The position numbers and the translations under genes were made by a program. The notes under the pieces are model-generated. The model saw only the letters and a list, made by a program, of their open reading frames with translations. It was not told where the DNA came from and did no database searches. Positions 32,418 to 41,574 of a stretch of DNA of 64,000 bases are shown here, in pieces (within the stretch, counting starts at the first letter, position 1; every line of letters starts with the position of its first letter). Origin of the DNA: Protopterus annectens (Eukaryota > Chordata > Ceratodontiformes > Protopteridae); the NCBI RefSeq assembly GCF_019279795.1, contig NC_056738.1:400263097-400327096 (forward strand), written 5' to 3'.

Positions 32418-34150
32418 ATGTCAGAAAAAGTGAATAACTGTATTTCTTGTGGGAAGCAGATACCGCATAGAGATTATCATACTTTGTGTATTCCTTGTTT
32501 AGGGCCTGAGCACGACGTTGTTGGGTGTCGCTTTTGTGCTAGATTCAATAAGCGCACTATTAAGAGAAGGTTAGATTGTGCCAGGTTAGTCTTCGGGAAG
32601 CGGTGCAATTATAATATGCCGTCGGATGCTCCGACATCCGCTTCTTCGAAGAAGCGCAAGGACAAAGCAGCTAAGCCCAGGCAAGAAGAGCCGTCCGTAC
32701 CGGACGCCGGTTCTTTAGAGGTGTCGGTGGAGCCGGGGGCTCCACCGGAGGTTTCTCTGGAGTCCCAGGGGGAGACTTTGTTACTGCAGGATGTGGCCTC
32801 TCAGGAGGCAGGTCAGGCTGAAGGGGCCTCTCAGGTTACTGTACTCCCCTCCCTTCCTAGGGTGGTTAGGCCTTCTCCTTCTGTTTCCAAGGCTTCTCCC
32901 AGAGGCAGGCCAGGTTTAGCTTCAGTTGGTGTCACTCCTAGTTCTTCAGGATCTGTGCCCAAGAAGCATATGCTTAAAATGGCAGAAGATTTGATTACTT
33001 TGATTAGAGGTTCTTTGCCCTCCTGATAAGAGACCTAGGGTGGAACCTGAGTTGGGGAGTTTTGAGCAGGCTTCGGATGTTTCAGAGTCTTGACTGAAGA
33101 CTTGCAGGAGTATTCTCCTTATTCTGATTCTGATGTGGATGATTCTACTCCTTCTGCTTCTCCTCCTGAGGATTTTTCTTTTTCAGAGACTCTTCACTCC
33201 ATGAGGGAGCATTTTAAGTGGGAAGGTCAGGACTTCTCTGATTCCAGGAAAAGGCTTGGAGAATTTTTGTTTTTATCCCAGCATAGGCCTTTGGCTATAC
33301 CTCCTGTTCTGGATGTTGTGGAAGATGTGTTTGCAGAGGCTTCTCTTAATCCTGATTCTTTGCCTCCTGCTCCTGTTAAACCGGATAGGTATTACAGGGT
33401 GCCTGAAGCTCATAAGTATCTTTTTAAGAGTCCTAGGGCGGACCCAGAAACTGTTAGTCAGGGGCCTAAGGGTGTTAAGGCTTCTGTTGTTAAAAATCCG
33501 GTTCCTCCAGATAAAGAGGCCAGGGCTTTGGATAGATGGGGAAAGAAAGTCTATACTTCTTCCACCCTTGCTATGAGGGCTTTGAATTGCCAGTTTCACA
33601 TGTTGAAATACCAAAACTACCTACTTTCTCAATTGAAGTCTAAGGTAGATGCTCTGGCGGAAGGTATTGAGTGTAAAGAGTTACAAGATTTAGTACATGT
33701 TTCTGAACAGGTGGGTAAGCATTCTTTGCAATGTGGTTTTGATGCTGTACAGGCCTCGTCTAGGGTGGCTGCCACTGGGTCAGTTCTTCGCAGGCACGCC
33801 TGGCTGAGGGATCAGAATTTATCTGACCATGTTAAGACAAGGATTTTAGATGCTCCTTTACAATCTGATGTGTTGTTTGGTTCACCTGTTGAGGCAGTCT
33901 TAAAGAAAATGGAAGAAAGGCTAAGTCTATGCAGACTGTTAAAGATTTTTTGCAGGTTCAGCCTCCGAAGTTTAGTAGAAATTGGCCTACCAAGGGGTGG
34001 ACGTATCCTTCTTATGATTCCCAGTCTAGGGGTAGATCTAGACGTGGTAGGGGCAGAGCTCAGGGCTCTTTCAGGCCTAGAACAGGGAGTTCTCCTGCAC
34101 AGTCTTCGGGTGAGGGCAGGGGTCAGTCCTTTCGTAAACAGACCCAATGA
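32418..34150 (+). pseudogene. DIRS C gag, three small frameshifts
   Basis: ATG 32418 gives MSEKVNNCISCGKQIPHRDY. The Cys pairs CISC, CIPC and CRFC form a zinc-ribbon-like head, complete here. Then come a basic stretch (SSKKRKDKAAK), an acidic Pro/Ser linker, a stop at 33024-33026, and resumption in the same frame from 33090 (TEDLQEYSPYSDSDVDD). The core has KPDRYYRVPEAHKYLF, RALDRWGKKVYTSSTLAMRA and CGFDAVQASSRVAATGSVL. A missing base near 33921 throws translation into the RT frame. The normal frame continues as QTVKDFLQVQPPKFSRNWP with an Arg/Gly-rich nucleic-acid-binding tail to 34150. The core is the type related to the LAP2-alpha C-terminus. Confidence 0.88.
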
Positions 34151-36057
34151 CCTACCTTTTCAGCTGCCAGAGCCTTCTCGTCTGGCAGCACGTTTGGGAG
34201 GAAGGTTGACACTTTTCAAGGAAAATTGGAGTTTAATTACCCAAGACAAATGGGTATTGGATATCATACACCTAGGCTACAGGTTTTATTTCCATACCTT
34301 GCCTCCTTTCAAAGGCATGCCAGACGTTCCTCCTCAGCAAAGAATAGAGGCTCACAAACAAATTTCTCTGTTACTTCAAATAGGGGCCATACAGCCAGTC
34401 CCTATGCCAGAAGTGGGCCTAGGATTTTATTCTCGCCTGTTCCTAGTACCAAAGAAGGGGAACACGTGGAGACCAATTTTGGATTTATCTATCCTCAACA
34501 CTTATCTGGAAATTCCCAAGTTCAAAATGTTGACGTTACAACAGCTTTTACCTCTGCTGGGCAAAGATCATTGGATGGTAACTTTGGATCTCAAGGAGGC
34601 TTACCTTCATGTTCCTATCAGACAGAGTTGCAGGAAGTATCTGCGTTTTCGGGCTGGGACTTCTCATTATCAGTTCTCTGCATTGCCCTTTGGCTTATCT
34701 ACTGCGCCCAGAGTGTTCACGAAAGTTCTGGCTCCAGTGATAGCTTTCTTCAGGCTAAAAGGAATACAGATCTATCCTTATTTGGACGATTGCCTGATTC
34801 TGGCTCAAGGAAGGGACGAACTTCTTCATCATTTGGAATATGTGATAGTGCTAAGATGCCTGGGGTATTCTGTGAACGAAATAAAGTCCAGTCTAGTACC
34901 CTCTCAGGACATGTGCTTTCTGGGTGTAAGACTGAATACAGCATCCCAGATGGCCTTTTTGACCCCGGACAAACAAAAGAATCTCTCCCTTTACTTTCAT
35001 CAATTGTCTCATCAGTCCAGGCTGACTGCAAGGACAGTCCTTCAAGCCTTGGGGTTCATGGCATCTTGTATTCTGGTGCTTCCCAATGCCAAACTGCATA
35101 TGAGGAAGCTACAATGGTATCTCAAAAATGTATGGACACAGCACTGCCAGGATCTGGACACTGTCATTCAAATAATACCTTGCATTCAAAAGGAATTTTT
35201 GTGGTGGGCTCAGGAATGTCACCTAAACAAGGGACTCTCTGTGACCTGGCCAGAGGCGAGTCAGATTCTAACGACAGATGCCTCAGACAAAGTTTGGGGA
35301 GCTCATCTAAATGGAAAGTGGATACAAGACAAGTGGCCTGCCAGACTACAACATCTACATATCAACTTGAAGGAGATGTTAGCAGTCCAGTTTGCATTAA
35401 TAGCTTTCAAGGAGTTACTTCTTCCAGGGCAGGTGTTGATTCTAACAGACAACACAACTGTCATGTGGTACATCAACAAGCAAGGGGGAACACATTCTTA
35501 TCCTCTATGCAGGCAAGCAATGATTTTGTGGGAGACTGCTCTCAGTTTACAGCTAAATCTTCAGGCAAGGTTTCTGCCGGGAGCACAGAACTCCTTAGCA
35601 GATGTGTTGAGCAGACGAATTATGGATCCCCACGAGTGGAAATTGGATCCTCATGTAGTTCAGAAATTGACAGTGTTATGGGGGAACTCCAGACATAGAT
35701 CTGTTCGCTTCTCCAATAAACCACCAGCTGCCAAAGTTTTGCACAAAAAGGTTTCATCCCACAGCTTGGAAAGTGGATGCTCTTTCTTTCAATTGGAGCA
35801 ATCTTCATGTGTATGCCTTTCCTCCTCTGCCTCTCCTCCCAAAGGTACTTCTAAAGGTCAGACAGGACAAGCCAAGGATGATTTTAATAGCTCCAGATTG
35901 GCCTCGACAGCACTGGCACCCATTACTGAGAAGTCTGGTACGGGAGCCTCCATGGCCTTTGCCTTCGATTCCACACCTGTTGTCTCAGGAGGACAGTCAT
36001 TTACTCAATGTCAAGCTTCACTCTCTTCACCTAACAGCCTGGCATATTCTGTTTTGA
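34150..36057 (+). CDS. DIRS C RT, RNase H and methyltransferase-like region
   Basis: Continuous with gag only because of the upstream 1-base loss; in an intact copy it would be a separate overlapping frame. RT: SRLFLVPKKGNTWRPILDLS, KMLTLQQLLPLLGKDHWM, HYQFSALPFGLSTAPRVFTK and the active site QIYPYLDDCLIL (about 34773-34805). RNase H catalytic acids: TTDASDKVWGAHL, LKEMLAVQFAL, LTDNTTVMWYINKQ, NSLADVLSRR. The methyltransferase-like part (DIDLFAS to MILIAPDWPRQHWHPLL) lies partly in a second frame from about 35690 to 36057. RT and RNase H are uninterrupted by stops, so biochemical activity is conceivable. Confidence 0.88.
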
Positions 36058-37096
36058 ACCATAGAGGGTCTCAACTTCCACAGCAAGTTTTGAATGTTAT
36101 TTTGGAAGCTAGAAGGCCTAGTACAAGGAAAGTGTACGCAGATAAATGGAAGAGATTTTTATTTTGGAGTGCAGCAAAGGATTTTGATGTTTCTGAGCCT
36201 AATTTAAGTGTGGCTCTTCAATATCTTACTGAGTTACTGGACAAAGGTTTGTCCTTCTCTTCTATTAAGGTTCATGCTGCAGCAATTTCGCTCACTATGA
36301 CTGTGACCCACCATTGTTTTCTCATCCTTTGTTCAAGCAATTTCTTAGAGGGGCAAAGAATATAAGACCCCCACGTAGAGCTCCTACGCCTGCTTGGGAT
36401 CTCAATTTTGTGTTGGAGAAACTCACTCTACAACCTTTTGAGCCTGCAGCTACTACTGAGTTGAAATATTTATCATGGAAGACTGCTTTTTTGTTGGCCA
36501 TTACCTCTGCAAGAAGGGTTTCTGAATTGCAGGCCCTTATGGCGGTTGAGCCTTTCTTAATTTTCCATAAGGGTAGGGTATCTTTACGTACTAATCCTTC
36601 CTTTATGCCTAAAGTGGTTTCTAGTGTGGCTTTAAACCAAACTATTCATTTGCCTACTTTTTATGCAAATCCCCAAAATAAAGGGGAAAAGATTTTGCAC
36701 ACTTTAGATGTACACAGGCAGTTGCGATATTATTTGAGCAGAACTAAAGGGTTCAGGCAGTCTCAGCAGTTATTTGTTTCTTTTGCTTTGAGTTCTCAGG
36801 GCAAGCCTGTGTCAAAACAAACTATTTCTAAGTGGATTGGGTTTTGCATTGCTTTCTGTTATTCCCACCATGGCAAGGAAATTCCAGCTGGGATTAGGCC
36901 TCATTCCACTAGGGCTACTGCCACTTCGACCGCTTTTTTAAGGGGGGTGGCAACTAAAGATATTTTGGAGGCAGCTACTTGGAGTTCAGTGCATACTTTC
37001 TCTAAGCATTATCACCTTCCACTTTACTCTAAATCTAGGGCTGGTTTTGCCACTGCTATTTTACAGGGCATTTTGGCAGCTCCTGCTTCTTTATAG
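36057..37096 (+). pseudogene. DIRS C tyrosine recombinase, one frameshift
   Basis: The core-binding domain (EARRPSTRKVYADKWKRFLF to SSIKVHAAAIS) is open to about 36290, then shifts frame by one base. The catalytic domain is open from 36314 to 37096: SWKTAFLLAITSARRVSEL (arginine I), DVHRQLRYYLSRTKGFRQSQ, RPHSTRATATS (His-x-x-Arg), AATWSSVHTFSKHYHLPLYS (tyrosine) and a short tail. All five expected blocks are present in order. In DIRS elements this enzyme replaces the DDE integrase and inserts the circular DNA without target duplication. Confidence 0.92.
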
Positions 37097-37133
37097 TTTT
37101 GCCATCCTCCCTTACCTCTGCTTTGGGATTCTA

Positions 37134-37232
37134 CCCAAGTGTAAGGACTGCAGCAATGTGAGATGAAGAACATAGTACAGTTTTGTACCTACCATAAATG
37201 TAGATGTTCGAAGATCCACATTGCTGCAGTCC
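37134..37232. repeat. Internal complementary region of DIRS C
   Basis: The left half mirrors the first 30 bp of the left end (CAGCAATGTGAGATGAAGAAC). The right half mirrors the right end (GTACAGTTTTGTACCTACC to ATTGCTGCAGTCC). They join at ATAGTAC exactly as in DIRS B. Confidence 0.95.
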
Positions 37233-37401
37233 AATTTACCCTCCCTCCTTCCCCTCTGTGTTTACAGGCGGTTGTGTGGGTTGGGTTGTAAATATTGTGT
37301 ATGTTGTATACTTTGTACATATTATTAGTGCAAGGGTGGTTGGTTGTTTGTTTGCTGTCTTTTGGTTTTGACCTTTCTTTTTAGGGTCTTCTGACATCTG
37401 G

Positions 37402-37604
37402 GGCAAGAAAAGACTGAGGATATGACGTCGGTCATGCGCATTTGTACCCTGACGTCCTGATGTCAGTCTAATGCGCCTTGACCGACGTCAGCCTTATACT
37501 TTGATATTCGGGCCGACCGAGGACAGCGGACTACCCCAAGTGTAAGGACTGCAGCAATGTGGATCTTCGAACATCTACATTTATGGTAGGTACAAAACTG
37601 TACT
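37402..37604. repeat. Right inverted terminal repeat of DIRS C
   Basis: Partner of 32105-32276, with an outer extension of about 32 bp (CATCTACATTTATGGTAGG onward) shared with DIRS B. Confidence 0.95.
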
Positions 37605-39440
37605 TTTCTCTGAAATGTTTGCCAAGTGGGGTTTGGAATTGTTGGTAAAAACTGTTGCTGTTTATGAATCTATGATTATTGGATTAAGGGAAGAAGCGAA
37701 TATGTTGAATGAAAATATTAATACTGATTTACTGTTTCCCTAGTATGAAAACTTGTATTATAAGATTATTAGTAGAGTGGATCAAAAATGTGACAATATA
37801 TTCAAGAAAAAAGTTAAAAAGATGGAAAGGGATAATAAACAATGTAAGCAAGGTAGTGCTTATCCCACTGACAAACTGTTTTTTTATAGGCAGCAGCAGG
37901 AGGAACACGGTCCTGGAGGGATAGAAAATGGGCCTAGAACTAGTCTCAATATTGAAATTGACATGGATGATATCCACTATGGTGGTAATGATCTTGAGTG
38001 CTTGGATGACATTCAGGATTTTCCCATGCCTCGACGCTCGGAAAGAATAGCCAAATGCAGACAAGGGACAAACAAGACTTACAGCAGGGTTGTGAAACAG
38101 AATCAGACTTACACCCAATGGTAGATAGTACAGAACAGATTCAGAGTGTTGAAAACATCAAGTATAGTTTGGATGGTTTCAACATATATAATTATTCTAA
38201 TTTTCCTATTACCAAGGATTTATTTTCATTATTTTTGAAGGGATTTAAGTTTGTACCAACCCATGTGCCGGATGTAGCTTCTGTTATGATTGACCTGCAG
38301 TTGTATCTTAGGAAACTAAATTTGAACCCCATTCTGTCAGATAAAGTAAACAAGGGTGAATCAAACAGGGTATTAAAGAAAAGTAGCATGTTTAACCCCC
38401 CCATTGCATCCACTTATAGTGGCATATGAGAAACTTGTCAGGGAGGATCTATATAAAACTTGGGGTGAAAAAAGGAAAATTTTTAATAACTTGAACACTA
38501 AAGAAAAAAACATCCTTGACAGTATTAGAAATAACAGGGATATAAGAATTATGACCCCAGACAAAGGGGGTGAGGTGGTTATATATGGTGTAGAAGAATA
38601 CAACAATGACATGCAGAATATTCTATTCCAGGAGGATAGATATTCTTTATGTTCTAAAAATGAAATCAGTATTTTTCATCGGAGATTGGACAGTTTCCTA
38701 TATGAATATCTGATAGACCAGAGAATTTCGAAGGAAGAATATAATTTCTTATTAAACAAATTTCCTAGGATACCAACCATCTTTGGGATACCGAAGGTCC
38801 ACAAAGATTTTAGGAAACCACCATTCCGACCCATAGTCGCAGCCGCAGGATCTAAGACACATAACCTAGCGGTTTATGTAGATGTCAAAGTAAAACATAT
38901 TGTCAACAAATTTCCGCATTTGTTAAAAGATTCCTGGGACTTTTTGGGTCAGCTCAAGCAAGATATTTGGATATCTGATTGTTGGTTTCTTACAGTTGAT
39001 GTGCAGGATCTTTTTTCTTGTATTCCAAAACTGGAAGGGCTTGATTTTTTTGAGGAAGTTCTTTTTTCTCATTTTGCTTTAAAATCTGATGAGGTATCTC
39101 TTTTATGTGAGTTGATAAGCCTGATTCTTGAGAATAATTTCATATTTTTTGGCTGTGAATACTTTAAACAACTGCAGGGAGTTGCTATGGGTGCTGCATG
39201 TGCCCCTTTGTATGCCAACTTGGTTCTCTTAGGGTGGGAACAAAAATACATTTTTCAACCTGACATGGAATTTTCATTGCATACTATGGTAGAGTTTTGG
39301 ATGACATCTTTATTGTGTGGAAAGGTGATGTAGTAGGAATCCCTAGGTTTTTGGAATATATAAATCAAACTACTAGGTATTTAAGATTTACCTTTCAATA
39401 CCATCAGCAGGAAATTAATTTCCTTGATGTATAGATTTAA
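37605..39440 (+). pseudogene. Penelope-like reverse transcriptase
   Basis: It resumes after DIRS C with FSEMFAKWGLELLVKTV. After a stop near 37740 and a linker, RT is open at 38404-39333: IRIMTPDKGGEVVIYGV, IPTIFGIPKVHKDFRKPPF, RPIVAAAGSKTHNLAVYVD, WFLTVDVQDLFSCIP and LQGVAMGAACAPLYANLVL. These are standard Penelope RT blocks. The catalytic Asp pair (YGRVLDDIFIVWKG, about 39283-39325) lies one frame over, so a frameshift near 39285 separates it from the fingers. The thumb-like region FTFQYHQQEINFLDV ends in a stop at about 39432. The Asp pair is preserved, but no single protein is made. Confidence 0.88.
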
Positions 39441-39892
39441 AAAAAAAAAAACGGGTTCCACTCCAAGATCTACAGAAAAAATACTTTTTGCAATGCATAT
39501 TTACATTATACCAGTCACCACCCTATTCACCAGAAAAGAAGTATTGTAAAAGGGCAGGCAGTGAGAATAGCCAGAATGACCACTATAAAAGAGGATGTGA
39601 TACTGGAATTCCAGAATTTAAGGAAAATGTTTCTAGAGAGAGGCTACCCGGGTTACTTCATTGATTCAATACTACAGGAGGTTGTTGGAAAAATGGGGTA
39701 CGGTGTACAAACCATTACTGGGTAGCACTAATCACAAATCAGTTGATATTTTTGATTGTGGTAATACTAGGGTTGGTACCAATTTTCAACAGGCATGTGT
39801 AGTTCAGTTTAGTCCCTTTTATTCTCAAGTTAAAACAACTTTGTTAAAGAATTGGAATATTTTCAGAACCAATCCGGAAATTATCAGGGTAC

Positions 39893-40453
39893 TTGGTGAT
39901 AAACCAATTTTTTTCTACCAAAGTAGGTAGTAACATAAAATCTTTGGTTGAGGTTTCTAGAAACTCCAATGGGAAACAGAGAAACACATATGGTAGTAAG
40001 CCTTGTGGTAGATGTCATTATTGTTGCTATATAATGCTGGAACACGACATTATTATTAATAATCTTAACAAAAGTCACATTTATTTGAAAAATGGAAACT
40101 GTTGTTCCATTAAGTTGGTATATCTTGCTAAATGTACTTCTTGTTCCTCATTCTACGTCGGTAAGACGGAAAGGATGTTGAAGAACAGGATATACGAGCA
40201 TTTATACGATATTAAATGTGGAAAAAATACTAATGCGTTATACAAACACAGTTGTCTGTGTAGTAATTTTACTGGTTTTAAGTTTGGCATTTTGGATTTT
40301 GTTACAGTGGATGTGAGGGGGGTTGATTGTCAAAACAGGTTGCACAAGAAGGAATTGATGTGGCAGCTTCGACTAGCTGCTGACCAAGCCCCTGGCATCA
40401 ATGAACATCTTTCAATTATGCCTGTTTTGAAAGAGAAGGCAGATCTAGTATAA
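39893..40453 (+). pseudogene. Penelope-like GIY-YIG endonuclease domain
   Basis: Open for 186 codons. A Cys-rich start (KPCGRCHYCCYIMLEHDIII) is followed by the GIY-YIG block: LVYLAKC, then SSFYVGKTERMLKNRIYEH with the conserved Arg and His, then IKCGKNTNALYKHSC. The C-terminus is KADLV. This endonuclease makes the target nick for reverse transcription in Penelope-like elements. The frame itself is intact; it is called a pseudogene because RT upstream is broken. The same end is duplicated at 29477-31024. Confidence 0.9.
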
Positions 40454-40890
40454 CACAATGGCCAATCTGGTCAGTGAAGTAATTTTTAATATGGAGGAAA
40501 AATATATTTTTTTAAAATAATGTTAATAATTATTTTCTTGTATTTTTGTATTATAATTTACACAGAAAAAAAATATATTTTTTAAAAATGTGTTTTTTTC
40601 ACATATATATTGTAATGGTAAACACGTTCATTGCTGGATGTATATACATATTGGCTTCATTATTCATTATTCATGAGACTTGGCATGTTTGAAACATGAT
40701 TTGGTAATTGTTAGACCAATGAATACAAATTATTGGTTATTTAAGCCTGAAATTTTATATTTTAACTGTTCTGACGAAGTCATACTGATGAAAGCGCTTA
40801 ACTAATTGTGGATTAATAAATTTGGACTCGCAACGTTGTGCTACTATTCTTTATTGGTTATACTTTAGCACTTCGACACCAACTGGTTGG
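40171..40890 (+). repeat. Right pseudo-LTR of the Penelope-like element
   Basis: Direct repeat of 30301-31024. It includes the 3' part of the GIY-YIG domain and the untranslated end with CTGACGAAGTCATACTGATG. Confidence 0.93.
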
Positions 40891-40892
40891 AC

Positions 40893-40908
40893 TTAACTTG
40901 CTAGTAAT
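40893..40908. repeat. Target-site duplication of the Penelope-like element, right
   Basis: TTAACTTGCTAGTAAT, identical to 29461-29476. Confidence 0.9.
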
Positions 40909-41160
40909 ATTAGAGTGGGAGAATGCGGCAAAGGGCTTTGCCAGGTCCATATAGACAGTTTAGAAGATTTACCTTTGTCCATGACTTCAGTAATTTTTTC
41001 AGAGATGTCAGCTAGTTTGAGAATATACGATCTGCCTTTCATGAACCCATATTTAGTAACATTAAGGGATTGAAGATACCCTGCACTGTTTCAAAGTTGA
41101 ACTCTGGTGCATTCCATATATTTACATAGGATACCAATGAGATTATGAGTCTGTTTTTTA
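40893..41160 (-). pseudogene. CR1-b RT fragment, right of the Penelope-like element
   Basis: Minus-strand HNLIGILCKYMEC, then NVTKYGFMKGRSYILKLADI and EVMDKGKSSKL, matching the CR1 RT region FGFVKGRWCLLNLIDFFEAV in CR1-d. The fragment is 5'-truncated at about 41160, where the 3' end of another CR1 copy begins. Confidence 0.75.
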
Positions 41161-41163
41161 CAT

Positions 41164-41485
41164 ATAGGTTCATAGGAGAGGACTAGGCTAACGGTTTAAG
41201 GATATTTACAAGCCTAGACAATATAACTAGATTTTACCCAGTATATAGCCCCTAGGGGCAAGAGGATGGCATGGATTTGTGCCTGTACATGGAGTGTCTT
41301 ACAAATTGCTTATTTCCATAAGGGACATAGACACTACCCCAGCTGTGAATTTGTCATTCCCTGCCCATCGATCCAGATTGCTTTTAAAGAAGGCCAGGGA
41401 AGGGCTCTGCTTAATATGAATAGGAAACTGTTCTAAAGAAGGGGCAATCTCTGAGACACGTATCTCTCTCTCTCTCTAGTATATT
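41164..41485 (-). mobile_element. CR1-c, 5'-truncated 3' end
   Basis: Minus strand. A short C-terminal RT remnant (IKQSPSLAFFK-like codons at about 41350-41420) is followed by the 3' untranslated end with the tail block around TTCATAGGAGAGGACTAGGC (41168-41187). That block is shared with CR1-a, CR1-d and the fragment at 61181. Confidence 0.75.
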
Positions 41486-41574
41486 TTGTTTCATAGGTAG
41501 GTACTAGGCTGTTGGCCCTAGGGCCTATATAAGCCTGGCCAAAATGGTACCCTAGCTTTTGCCACCCAAGAAAA

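Larger units (their letters stand above)
32105..37604 (+). mobile_element. DIRS copy C, full length and best preserved
   Basis: Left inverted repeat 32105-32276, right inverted repeat 37402-37604, internal complementary region 37134-37232. The length is 5500 bp, and no target duplication is seen. It is inserted in the Penelope-like N-terminal coding region: the reading VTVKR to the left resumes as FSEMFAKWGLELLVKTV to the right. All RT, RNase H and recombinase catalytic motifs are present. Lesions are few: an out-of-frame window of about 65 bp near 33010-33090 and single-base shifts near 33921, 35690 and 36290. It is closely related to DIRS B, and is the youngest-looking DIRS here. Confidence 0.96.
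29477..40892 (+). mobile_element. Penelope-like retroelement with inverted head, interrupted by DIRS C
   Basis: A perfect 16-bp target duplication flanks an 11.4-kb insertion made of four parts. An inverted partial copy of the 3' end (29477-30297, minus) is followed by a direct copy of the same 3' end, the pseudo-LTR (30301-31024, plus). Then come the coding body (31055-40453, with DIRS C inside) and the 3' end (40454-40892). Without DIRS C the element is about 5.9 kb. Pseudo-LTRs plus an inverted 5' segment are typical of Penelope-like elements. The protein has RT followed by a GIY-YIG endonuclease. A frameshift and stops make it non-autonomous. Confidence 0.93.

Noticed and set aside
34226-35698. 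490-codon frame overlapping the RT of DIRS C
   Set aside because: Same reason: a shadow of the RT frame, with low-complexity Ser/Gln content.
33090-36365. A single 1091-codon protein in DIRS C
   Set aside because: Comparison with copy B shows it is an artefactual fusion of gag and RT made by a missing base near 33921; its last part leaves the methyltransferase frame and enters the recombinase frame.
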